Shown piece by piece: positions 36,664 through 44,596 of a stretch of DNA of 64,000 nt. Position 1 is the stretch's first letter. Each line of letters starts with the position of its first letter. The position numbers and the translations under genes are program-made. The notes beneath the pieces were generated by a model. The model was not told the origin of the DNA and made no database searches. It saw only the letters and a program-made list of their open reading frames with translations. The stretch is from Rhodanobacteraceae bacterium (GTDB taxonomy: Bacteria > Pseudomonadota > Gammaproteobacteria > Xanthomonadales > Rhodanobacteraceae): NCBI GenBank assembly GCA_030167125.1, contig CP126531.1:682001-746000 (forward strand). Direction: 5' to 3'.

Positions 36664-37599
36664 TCAACAAGTCGTTTGATAGGTGAGTCGCTTACCGATC
36701 ACGCCTTGCAGCAGGCGTTCGGCGCGCTCGGCATCGTCCACGCCGAGCTTCACGCGGTTGTTGTAGCGGAAATCGAACTCGGCCAGATAGCGGTTCAAAT
36801 GATTGTGGCCGCAATGCTGATAGACGCCCTTCATGCCGCGCTTAAACACGGAGAAGAAGCCTTCGATGGTGTTGGTGTGCACAGTGCGATCAGTGCGCGA
36901 CACGTATTCGCCTTGACCGTGGCGGGTGAACCCGTGACCGGCGAAATGATGCCGAAGCTTGCCGTATTGACCGGCCTCGTCGGTCAGCACGCGCGCTTCC
37001 GGATGGATATTCGCTTGCAGGATCGGCAACAGGGTCGAAGCCTTCAAGTCGTCCACCACCATGCTGCGGGATTGGCCGCTGGTGCGATCCACAAGTGCCA
37101 GCACTTTGTTCTTGTGCTCGTAACCGCGCCCCTTCTTGACGCCCTTGGGCTTCTTTCCGAAGTCGCGGCCAATGAAGGTTTCGTCCACTTCAACGGAGCC
37201 ACCGCCAACGCCGAAGATTGCGCCGCCAGTGCGCATGGCCTCGCGGATGCGGTGCCCCATGAACCATGCGGTTTTCAGAGTCACGCCAAGGGTGCGGTGA
37301 AGCTGGTTCGCGCTGATGCCCTTCTTGCTGGACGCGATCAAGAAGATCGCTTGCAGCCAAAGGCGCAGCGGGACATGGCTGGACTCGAAAATGGTGCCGA
37401 CTTTGACGGTAAACGGCTTGCGGCAGTCGTAGCACTTGTAAGTGCCGATCCGGGTGCTTTTGCCGGTCAGCTTGCCCACGCGCTCCGCAGAACCGCAGTG
37501 CACGCAAAACGGGCCGTTCGGCCAGATGCGGGATTCAACGAAGGCGTAGGCAGCTTCTTCGTTGTGAAAGTACGGGGCGGAAAGGATGGAATTGGCCAT
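36664..37599 (-). CDS. IS1595-family (ISXO2-like) transposase
   Basis: This 311-residue transposase starts with a zinc ribbon (CVHCGSAERVGKLTGK, then YKCYDCRKPF). A helical segment SANQLHRTLGVTLKTAWFMGHRIREAM follows. The catalytic DDE-like part begins GSVEVDETFIGRDF and continues through ARVLTDEAGQYGKL and HTNTIEGFFSVFKRGMKGVYQHC to NRYLAEFDFRYNNR, the typical ISXO2 tail. Length and motifs are complete, so it may be active. Confidence 0.95.
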   Translation of the reverse strand: MANSILSAPYFHNEEAAYAFVESRIWPNGPFCVHCGSAERVGKLTGKSTRIGTYKCYDCRKPFTVKVGTIFESSHVPLRLWLQAIFLIASSKKGISANQLHRTLGVTLKTAWFMGHRIREAMRTGGAIFGVGGGSVEVDETFIGRDFGKKPKGVKKGRGYEHKNKVLALVDRTSGQSRSMVVDDLKASTLLPILQANIHPEARVLTDEAGQYGKLRHHFAGHGFTRHGQGEYVSRTDRTVHTNTIEGFFSVFKRGMKGVYQHCGHNHLNRYLAEFDFRYNNRVKLGVDDAERAERLLQGVIGKRLTYQTTC

Positions 37600-37666
37600 G
37601 ACTGTTCTCCTATGGCCAGCATCCTACGCCCTTACTTTGGGTACGTCAAGTATAATATCGCCAAAG

Positions 37667-37694
37667 AAAAAGCCGCACATGCGTGCGGCTTTTT
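37667..37694. terminator. Bidirectional Rho-independent terminator, end of the M13 peptidase gene
   Basis: AAAAAGCCGCAC and GTGCGGCTTTTT form a perfect 12-bp stem with a 4-base loop (ATGC). It has T-runs in both directions and lies 21 bases after the peptidase stop on the minus strand. The left A-tract is part of the IS1595-family target duplication, showing that the element inserted at the foot of this terminator. Confidence 0.9.
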
Positions 37695-37715
37695 CGTTCG
37701 TGACGAATTACGGCG

Positions 37716-39845
37716 TTACCAGATCTTCACCCGCTGGTCTGGCTGCAGGTACAGCTTTTGTCCCGGCTGCACGTCGAAGGCCTGGTACCAAGGGTCGAGG
37801 TTGCGCACGGTCTCGGCGCGGAACTGCGCGGGCGCGTGCACGTCGGTGGCGAGCCGCTGGCGCAGCGCGGCATCGCGGATCTTCGAGCGCCACGCCTGTC
37901 CGAACGCGACGAAGAAGCGCTGATCGCCGCTCAAACCATCTACCTCCGGCGCGGGCTTGCCATCGAGCGCCAAGTGGTACGCGCGATATGCGGCGGTCAA
38001 TCCCGACACGTCGGCGATGTCCTCGCCGAGCGTCTGCTTGCCGTCGACATGCAGGCCCGGCAACGCTTCATACGAACTGTACTGCGCGGCCAGCGCGTCG
38101 GTCGCGGCTTCGAAGTGTTTGAGGTCGGCCGGCGTCCACCAGTTCTTCAGGCGGCCCTGCGCATCGAAATCCGCGCCGGTGTTGTCGAAGCTGTGGCTGA
38201 TCTCGTGGCCGATGATCGCGCCGATCGCGCCGTAGTTGGCGGCCGGGTCGGCTTTCGGGTCGAAGAACGGCGGCTGCAGGATCGCGGCGGGGAAGTTCAG
38301 CGCGTTCTGTAGCGGCAGGTTCACCGCGTTCACCGTCTGCGGCGTCATCCACCATTCGTGGTCGTCGATGGGCTTGCCGATCTTGGCCTTGGCCAGTTCG
38401 TACTCGAACTTCACCGCGCGCAAATGGTTGCCCAGCGCGTCATCGGGCTTGATTTCCAGCGACGAGTAATCGCGCCAGTGGTCGGGATAGCCGACGCCGA
38501 CCACCAGCGTGTCGAGTTTCGCCTCGGCCTTCTGCTTGGTTTCCGGCGACATCCAGGTGAGGTTCTGGATGCCGGTGCGGAACGCGGCGATCAGGTTCTT
38601 CACCATCGCTTCGGCCGCGGCCTTCGACGACGCCGGGAAGTATTGCTTGACGTACATTTCGCCGACCGCGTCGCCGAGGTCGGTGCTGGTGGCGCTGACC
38701 GCGCGTTTCCAGCGTGCCTGTTGTTCCGGCGTGCCGGAAAGTTGCTTGCCGTAAAAGTCGAAGTTCAGGTCGGCGAATGCCTTGGGCAGCAGCGGCGCCG
38801 CGGCGTTCAAGGTGTGGAACACCAGCAGCGACTTCCACGCATCGATTGGCTGGCTCGCGACCAGCTTCGCTTCGCCGCTGATCGCGGATGGTTGCCACAC
38901 GTCGATCTGCTGGATGCCGTCGAGACCGGCCGCCTTGAAGTATGCGTTCCAGTCGAGGCCCGGCGCCTTCTTCGAAAACTCCGCGACTTGCCACAAGTTG
39001 TTGGCCTTGTGGACGTCCTCACTGTCCACCAGGCTTTCCTGCGCCTGCGCGATTTTTGTTTCCAGCGCGATCACCGCGTCGGCCTGCTTGTCCGCATCGG
39101 CGATGCCGGCCTGCTTCAGCAGCGCGGCGACATAGGTCTTGTATTTGTCGCGCGCGTCCTTCATGTGCGGATCCTGCGACAGGTAGTAGTCGCGACTCGG
39201 CATCGCCAGGCCGCCCTGCAACAGATACGGAATCTGCGTGGATGCTTCTTCCAGTCCCTTGGTCACGAACAGGCCGAACAGGTGTTCGGTATTGAAATGG
39301 GTGTCGTTGATCGGATCGACGTCGGCGCGCAGGCGCGAACCCAGCACGCGGGCGAGGTCTTCGCGCGTCTTGATCGCGTCGATCGCATCGAGTTCCGGCT
39401 TGATCGGCGTCAGGCCCGCCTTGTCGATCGCGGCGGTATCCATGTAGGCGGCGTAGTAATCCGCGATCTTGCGCGCATTGCTGCCGGCGGCCGGGTTGCT
39501 GGCGCCCGCGTTCTTGATCAGGTCGGCCGTGTGCTTCTCTGTGACTTCGAAGATGTCGAAGAACGCGCCGGTGCTGGAGCGGTCGGCGGGAATCTGCGCG
39601 GTCTTCAGCCAGTCGCCGTTCGCGTAGTCGAAGAAGTCGTCACCCGGCTTCACCGACTTGTCGATGTACGACAGGTTGATGCCGATGTCGGGCGCGGTGC
39701 TGGCCGGCGCGGGCGCGGCGGTGTTGGCCGGTTTGGCCGCGGACGCGGCGGAAGCGGGTGCCGAACCGGAGTTGGGCGATTGCTGCGAGCACGCCGCGCA
39801 GGCACAGGCGATGGCGGCGGCGAGGATCAACGGGGTGCGCGGCAT
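37716..39845 (-). CDS. M13-family (neprilysin/PepO-like) zinc metallopeptidase, lipoprotein
   Basis: This 709-residue exported peptidase begins with a lipoprotein signal (MPRTPLILAAAIACACAACS, lipobox AAC) and an Ala/Pro-rich linker. The N-terminal M13 domain starts YIDKSVKPGDDFFDYANGDWL. The zinc site is HEISH in AIIGHEISHSFDNTGADFD, with the third ligand in GEDIADVSGLTAAYRA. It ends in the usual C-terminal tryptophan (QRVKIW). The ATG at 39845 is chosen for the signal peptide; the open frame extends upstream but overlaps hrpA. It would degrade peptides in the periplasm. Confidence 0.94.
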   Translation of the reverse strand: MPRTPLILAAAIACACAACSQQSPNSGSAPASAASAAKPANTAAPAPASTAPDIGINLSYIDKSVKPGDDFFDYANGDWLKTAQIPADRSSTGAFFDIFEVTEKHTADLIKNAGASNPAAGSNARKIADYYAAYMDTAAIDKAGLTPIKPELDAIDAIKTREDLARVLGSRLRADVDPINDTHFNTEHLFGLFVTKGLEEASTQIPYLLQGGLAMPSRDYYLSQDPHMKDARDKYKTYVAALLKQAGIADADKQADAVIALETKIAQAQESLVDSEDVHKANNLWQVAEFSKKAPGLDWNAYFKAAGLDGIQQIDVWQPSAISGEAKLVASQPIDAWKSLLVFHTLNAAAPLLPKAFADLNFDFYGKQLSGTPEQQARWKRAVSATSTDLGDAVGEMYVKQYFPASSKAAAEAMVKNLIAAFRTGIQNLTWMSPETKQKAEAKLDTLVVGVGYPDHWRDYSSLEIKPDDALGNHLRAVKFEYELAKAKIGKPIDDHEWWMTPQTVNAVNLPLQNALNFPAAILQPPFFDPKADPAANYGAIGAIIGHEISHSFDNTGADFDAQGRLKNWWTPADLKHFEAATDALAAQYSSYEALPGLHVDGKQTLGEDIADVSGLTAAYRAYHLALDGKPAPEVDGLSGDQRFFVAFGQAWRSKIRDAALRQRLATDVHAPAQFRAETVRNLDPWYQAFDVQPGQKLYLQPDQRVKIW

Positions 39846-39922
39846 GGCGGAAGTCCGATATGGGAAAATCCCGATGATGCACCAAACCGGCCCGACTTTC
39901 AGGTGCCGGATTGCACGGATCG

Positions 39923-42900
39923 ATGCCACGCGACGACCACCAGGCCAAGGCCGCCCCGCCGAGGCCCCGCGAACTGGAACGGCTGCTCGATCGCGCGTTG
40001 ACGCGCGACGCGGGCAAGCTGCGCGCGCGGCTGCGCGGATTGGAACGCAAGCGGCCGTCGTCGCGCGAGGCGCTGCGCAAGCTGGCGCAGGAAATCGCAG
40101 CGTCGGCCGCACAGCGCGAGGCGCGCGCCGCGCTGGTCCCGCCAATCACGCTGGACGAAGCGCTGCCGATCACGCAACGCGCGGACGAAATCACGCGCCT
40201 GATCAGCGCGCACCAGGTGCTGGTTATCGCGGGCGAAACCGGTTCCGGCAAGACCACGCAACTGCCGAAGCTCTGCCTTGCGGCCGGGCGCGGCGTCGCC
40301 GGCATGATCGGCTGCACGCAGCCGCGGCGCCTTGCCGCGCGCGCGATGGCGCATCGCGTCGCCAACGAACTCGGCGGCGAGACCGGCGGCGTGGTCGGTT
40401 ACGAGGTGCGCTTCGCGAAACAGTTGGGCGACAACACGCTGATCAAGTTCATGACCGACGGCATCCTGCTGGCCGAGATGGCGCACGACCGCTGGCTGTC
40501 GGCGTACGACACGCTGATCATCGACGAGGCGCACGAGCGCAGCCTCAACATCGATTTCCTGTTGGGTTATCTGAAAGGCCTGCTGCGCAAGCGCCGCGAT
40601 CTCAAGCTGATCGTCACCTCGGCCACCATCGACACCGCACGCTTCGCCGAACATTTCGACGACGCGCCGGTGGTGACGGTGGAAGGTCGCGCGTATCCGG
40701 TGGAAATCCGATACCAACCATTCGGCAAAGATTCCCTTCCCCCGCTTGCGGGGGAAGGTGCCCGAAGGGCGGATGGGGGAAAGCTGGCGGAGGCGTCGCT
40801 GACGGAGCGAATCGTTTCTGCTGTCGACGACATCACGCGCGAAGACCCGAAAGGCGACGTGCTGGTGTTCCTGCCGGGCGAGCGCGAGATCCGCGACGCG
40901 CATCTCGCGCTGGCGCGGCGGCAATATCGCCATACCGAGGTGTTGCCGCTGTACGCGCGACTGTCGGTGAAGGAACAGGATCGGGTCTTCAAGCCGGGAC
41001 CAGCGCGCCGCATCGTGCTGGCCACCAACGTCGCCGAAACTTCGCTGACGGTGCCGCGCATCCGCTGGGTCGTCGATTCGGGCGATGCGCGCGTCAAGCG
41101 CTACTCGCGCCGCAGCCAGATCGAACGCCTGCACATCGAACCGGTGTCGCAGGCCGCCGCCAACCAGCGCGCCGGCCGCTGCGGACGCGTCGGACCGGGC
41201 ATTTGCGTGCGGCTGTACGACGAAGCGGATTTTGCGGCGCGCGCGCCATACAGCGATCCGGAAATCCTGCGCAGCGCGTTGTCCGACGTGATCCTGCGCA
41301 TGCTCGACCTCGGCTTGGGCGATGTCGAGGCGTTTCCTTTCATCGATCCGCCCGATCCGCGCGCGGTGAACGACGGCTGGCGGCGGCTCGCTGAAATCGG
41401 CGCGGTGGACGAGGCGCGGCGCCTGACAACGATGGGCAGGCAGCTCGCGCGCATTCCCATCGACGCGCAGCTCGCGCGGATGCTGGTCGAGTCGCGCACG
41501 CTCGGTGTATCCGACTCGGTGTTGCCGATCGTCGCCTTCCTCGGCATCCAGAACCCGCGTGAACGCCCGGCGGACAAGCAGCAGCAAGCCGACGCCGCGC
41601 ACGCGGAATTCGCCGATCCGCAATCCGATTTCATCGGCGTGCTGAACCTGTGGCACGCATATCGCGAGGCCCACGAAGAACTGACGCAATCGAAACTGCG
41701 CGACTGGTGCGCAAAGCATTTCGTGTCGTTCATACGCATGCGCGAGTGGCGGGAGTTGCATCGGCAGTTGTTGTTGGAAGCTGGGACCGGGGACAGGGGA
41801 CCGGGGACCAGGATGAAGCCAGATCGTTCAGGAGCTTCGGCTTCCGTCCGATCCAATCCGGCTGCAGAACCGTCGCGCCTGAAAGCCGAGTCCCGGCAAA
41901 CCGGTCCCCGGTCCCCGGTCCCCGGTCCCGAGCTTTACGAGCCCATCCACCTCGCATTGCTCTCCGGTCTCCCCACCAACGTCGCGCGCAAGGACGAGCA
42001 GGGCGTCTACCGCGGCACGCGCGAGCGCAGGTTCAAGGTGTTTCCGGGCTCGGCGCTCGCGAAGAAGCCGCCGGCGTGGGTGTTCGTCGCGCAGATCCTC
42101 GATCTCGGCGGCAAGGTGTGGGGCATGCAGTGCGCGCGCATCGAACCCGCGTGGATCGAACGGCAAGCGGCGCACCTGCTGAAGCGTACCTTCAGCGACC
42201 CGCATTGGTCGCGCGCGCGTGGTGCGGTGCAGGCGTTCGAGCAGGTGTCGCTGTACGGATTGATCCTGGTCGAGCGGCGTACGGTCACCTTCGCGAAGCA
42301 GGATCCGGCACTCGCGCACGCGATCTTCCTGCGCGAAGCGCTGGCGCGCTGCGACATCGACTGCCGCGCGGATTTCGTGCGCGCCAATGCGCGCGTGCTG
42401 GACGAGGCGCGGGAGATCGAGGCGCAGCAACGCCGCGAGGGCTTGCTGAAATCAGACGAGGACCTGGCGGCGTTCTTCGCCGGCAAGTTGCCGGAAGACA
42501 TCGCCTCGTCCGCCGCGCTGGATGCCTGGTACAAGCGCGCGTCCGCCGCCGAGCGCGCCGCGCTGCGCTGGTCGCTGCGCGACGTGCTGGAAGCGGGCGC
42601 GCACGGCGACGCCGGCGCATTTACAGACACGATGGAGGTCGGCAACCAGAAGCTCGCGTTCGAGTACCGCTTCGTTCCGGGCGACGAGGCCGACGGCGTC
42701 ACGTTGCGCGTGCCGCTGGCGCTGTTGAACGCGGTCCCCGCGGCGCGTTGCGAATGGCTGGTGCCCGGCCTATTGCAAGACAAAGTGGCGGCACTGATCC
42801 GCAGCCTGCCCAAGTCGCAGCGCCGCAACTTCGTGCCCGCGCCGGAATTCGCGCGCGCCTTCATGGAAGCGGAAGCCCCGCGCGACGCGCCGTTGATGAC

Positions 42901-43960
42901 CGTGCTGGCCGCATTCCTGAAGCGGATCACCGGCATCGACGTGAATGCCGAGGCGTTCGATGCGGATGCGTTGCCGCCGCACCTGAAGATGCGCTTCGAC
43001 GTATGCGACGAACGCGGACATTCATTGGCGCAGGGTCGCGACCTGGACGCCTTGCGCGCGCAATTCGGTTCACGCGCCCGCGAGGCGTTCTCGCGGCATG
43101 CCGCCGCGGCCGTCACGCGCGAGCACGTGCGCGACTGGGAATTCGACGCGATTCCCGAAGCCACGCGCGCGCGCGACGGCATGACCGCGTATCCGGCGCT
43201 GGTGGATCTTGGCGACGTAGTCGCGCTGCGCGTGTTCGAGAACGCGGACGACGCCGCGGCGGCGCATCGTGCCGGCGTCGAGCGTTTGCTGCGGCTTTCC
43301 CTGAAGGCCGAATTCAAGCGCGCGCAGAAACAGTTGCCGTTGAAGCCGAAGCTCGCCGTCGCGTTCGCGCCGCATGGCCGCGCCGATGCGCTGCGCGAGG
43401 ACATCGTGGAAGGCGCGTTCGCCGACGTGCTGCGCGAGCACGACTTGGACGCGCGCGACCGCGCAGCATGGAATGCATTGCGCGACGCGGTGTCGCGCGC
43501 ATTGTTCGGCGCGGCGATGGAGCGCCTGAAACTGGCCGAGCCGATCCTCGCCGGGTTGGCCGAGTTGCAGCCGTGGGTGAAACCCGCGATCAGGGGCCAA
43601 GCCGAAGCGAGCTACGCCGACCTGCGCGGCCAACTCGATGCGCTGCTTGCGCCCGGCTTCCTGCGCGACCTGCCGCGCGCGCGCCTCGCGCACCTGCCAC
43701 GTTACTTGAAGGCGATGCGCCTGCGCGCCGAAAAGTTGCGCAGCGATCCCGCGCGCGATCACTCGCGCATGCAGCAAGTGCTGCCGTACTGGCGCGCGGT
43801 GCTGGACGCGCGCGCCTCAGGCGATGAAACCGAAGCGCTGGAGACCTTGCGCTGGCTGGTCGAGGAATGGCGCGTGTCCGTGTTCGCGCAGGAACTCAAG
43901 ACCGCTGAACCGGTGTCGGGCAAGCGCATGGCGCAGGCACTGCGCAATTTGGAGATCTGA
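39923..43960 (+). CDS. hrpA: ATP-dependent RNA helicase HrpA, with two repeat-derived insertions
   Basis: This 1345-residue DEAH-box helicase has GETGSGKTTQLPKL (motif I), DEAH in LIIDEAHERSLNIDFLLGYL and SATID (motif III). It also has TNVAETSLTVPRIRWVVDSG and the QRAGRCGRVGPG motif VI, followed by HA2 and the long C-terminal DUF3418 region. E. coli HrpA is about 1300 residues. Two palindromic elements are inserted in frame: family B at about residues 269-287, between the two RecA-like domains, and family A at about 621-669, after the HA2 region. Both leave the frame open, so the protein is likely made. The ATG at 39923 is preferred over TTG at 39911. HrpA resolves stalled ribosomes and acts in RNA processing in E. 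coli. Confidence 0.95.
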   Translation: MPRDDHQAKAAPPRPRELERLLDRALTRDAGKLRARLRGLERKRPSSREALRKLAQEIAASAAQREARAALVPPITLDEALPITQRADEITRLISAHQVLVIAGETGSGKTTQLPKLCLAAGRGVAGMIGCTQPRRLAARAMAHRVANELGGETGGVVGYEVRFAKQLGDNTLIKFMTDGILLAEMAHDRWLSAYDTLIIDEAHERSLNIDFLLGYLKGLLRKRRDLKLIVTSATIDTARFAEHFDDAPVVTVEGRAYPVEIRYQPFGKDSLPPLAGEGARRADGGKLAEASLTERIVSAVDDITREDPKGDVLVFLPGEREIRDAHLALARRQYRHTEVLPLYARLSVKEQDRVFKPGPARRIVLATNVAETSLTVPRIRWVVDSGDARVKRYSRRSQIERLHIEPVSQAAANQRAGRCGRVGPGICVRLYDEADFAARAPYSDPEILRSALSDVILRMLDLGLGDVEAFPFIDPPDPRAVNDGWRRLAEIGAVDEARRLTTMGRQLARIPIDAQLARMLVESRTLGVSDSVLPIVAFLGIQNPRERPADKQQQADAAHAEFADPQSDFIGVLNLWHAYREAHEELTQSKLRDWCAKHFVSFIRMREWRELHRQLLLEAGTGDRGPGTRMKPDRSGASASVRSNPAAEPSRLKAESRQTGPRSPVPGPELYEPIHLALLSGLPTNVARKDEQGVYRGTRERRFKVFPGSALAKKPPAWVFVAQILDLGGKVWGMQCARIEPAWIERQAAHLLKRTFSDPHWSRARGAVQAFEQVSLYGLILVERRTVTFAKQDPALAHAIFLREALARCDIDCRADFVRANARVLDEAREIEAQQRREGLLKSDEDLAAFFAGKLPEDIASSAALDAWYKRASAAERAALRWSLRDVLEAGAHGDAGAFTDTMEVGNQKLAFEYRFVPGDEADGVTLRVPLALLNAVPAARCEWLVPGLLQDKVAALIRSLPKSQRRNFVPAPEFARAFMEAEAPRDAPLMTVLAAFLKRITGIDVNAEAFDADALPPHLKMRFDVCDERGHSLAQGRDLDALRAQFGSRAREAFSRHAAAAVTREHVRDWEFDAIPEATRARDGMTAYPALVDLGDVVALRVFENADDAAAAHRAGVERLLRLSLKAEFKRAQKQLPLKPKLAVAFAPHGRADALREDIVEGAFADVLREHDLDARDRAAWNALRDAVSRALFGAAMERLKLAEPILAGLAELQPWVKPAIRGQAEASYADLRGQLDALLAPGFLRDLPRARLAHLPRYLKAMRLRAEKLRSDPARDHSRMQQVLPYWRAVLDARASGDETEALETLRWLVEEWRVSVFAQELKTAEPVSGKRMAQALRNLEI
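40727..40784. repeat. Coding palindromic element, family B, in hrpA
   Basis: This nearly matches the element in lysAC (23118-23176): the same CCTTCCCCCGC hairpin with GCGGGGGAAGG and GGGCGGATGGGG tail, differing by one substitution and the length of one G-run. It is read in the same frame as KDSLPPLAGEGARRADGGK. Confidence 0.9.
41783..41929. repeat. Coding palindromic element, family A, in hrpA
   Basis: The arms (41783-41809 and 41903-41929) are the same GGGACCG-tandem arms as at 1409-1553, with one mismatch in the left arm. The core (93 bases) is different. The unit is 147 bases, exactly 49 codons, and adds a low-complexity stretch (GTGDRGPGTRMKPD at the start and TGPRSPVPGP at the end) to HrpA without breaking the frame. 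Confidence 0.9.
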
Positions 43961-43984
43961 CGCGAGCAAATGGCGCACGCATCA

Positions 43985-44260
43985 TCAGCCGACGGTCCGT
44001 CGTGATTTGGGCGCCGATTTTTCTAGAACCTCGACCATGCGGGTTTGCCAGCCAGGCCCCGTCGATTTCCAACGCGCAATGACCTTGGGTGGCAACCGCA
44101 GGGACAGGAGTTGACGTGGATTGGCGAGCTTGGGGCGTCCGCGGCGTACCAGCTTTTCACCGTGATACAGGTCGGCTTCGGAAATCCAGGCGTCCGTGAT
44201 CTCCGGCGGGGTGTCCGCGTCATGCGAGATGGGGTTGGAGTTTTTTCGCTTCGCGTTCAT
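43985..44260 (-). CDS. brnA: BrnA-type antitoxin
   Basis: This 91-residue protein matches BrnA antitoxins, ribbon-helix-helix proteins that neutralise BrnT and repress their own promoter. The segments TPPEITDAWISEADLYHGEKLVRRGRPK and QLLSLRLPPKVIARWKSTGPGWQTRMVEVL are typical. It overlaps the toxin gene by 41 bases and lies downstream of it, the usual order. It is convergent with hrpA, 24 bases apart. Confidence 0.88.
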   Translation of the reverse strand: MNAKRKNSNPISHDADTPPEITDAWISEADLYHGEKLVRRGRPKLANPRQLLSLRLPPKVIARWKSTGPGWQTRMVEVLEKSAPKSRRTVG

Positions 44261-44492
44261 GGCAATGCCTCATGCTGATGATGCGTCGTGCGGCGCCGCG
44301 CGGCGTCCATGCGAACACGACGAGCCGTGAATCGAGCCAGCCTGCGGTGACGAAGCGCGGCTCGCCGTAGTCCCGGCGATCATCTGCGCGAGTGAAGTGC
44401 GGCCCGGCAAAAACTTCCTTGGCTCTGCGCATGTCCAGACCGCGTTCCTGCAGCGTCCATTCGCGTTTTGCAGGGTCGCAGGTGATCCGCAT
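44220..44492 (-). CDS. brnT: BrnT-type ribonuclease toxin
   Basis: This 90-residue protein matches BrnT, a RelE-like RNase toxin. It shows the family pattern CDPAKREWTLQERGLDMRRAKEVF near the start, then DDRRDYGEPRFVTAGWLDSRLVVFAWTPRGAARRIISMRHCHERE. The conserved G-x-L-D-x-R and R-I-I-S-x-R motifs are visible. A near-consensus promoter lies directly upstream. Confidence 0.88.
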   Translation of the reverse strand: MRITCDPAKREWTLQERGLDMRRAKEVFAGPHFTRADDRRDYGEPRFVTAGWLDSRLVVFAWTPRGAARRIISMRHCHEREAKKLQPHLA

Positions 44493-44498
44493 GGATTA

Positions 44499-44527
44499 AC
44501 TGTAGCTACGATAAATAGTGCTGTCAA
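44499..44527 (-). promoter_or_regulatory. Promoter of brnTA
   Basis: On the minus strand a perfect TTGACA (44522-44527) is followed after 17 bases by TACAGT (44499-44504, four of six matches to TATAAT). Transcription would start only a few bases before the brnT ATG at 44492, giving a very short leader. BrnA probably represses here, as in other brnTA operons. Confidence 0.6.
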
Positions 44528-44596
44528 CAAACCGCGATAACGGATGCAGGGCGGCCGCTACAATTTGACACTCGAGCAATGCCACGAGGACGCGGC

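Larger units (their letters stand above)
35656..37662 (-). mobile_element. IS1595-family (ISXO2-like) element with passenger genes, 2007 bp, complete
   Basis: Both ends share an inverted terminal repeat matching at 22 of 25 positions (GGCGATATT, two variable bases, ACTTG, one variable base, CGTACCCA) at 35656-35680 and 37638-37662. The 8-base direct repeat AAAGAAAA flanks the element at 35648-35655 and 37663-37670. This target duplication length is usual for IS1595. Inside are a transposase, a short basic protein gene and a DUF3800 gene. It inserted into the A-tract of a bidirectional terminator. GC content is lower than in flanking genes. Confidence 0.93.

Noticed and set aside
41650..43827. 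A 725-codon plus-strand open frame inside hrpA in another frame
   Set aside because: hrpA has helicase motifs through this region; the alternative frame is arginine-rich with no domain.
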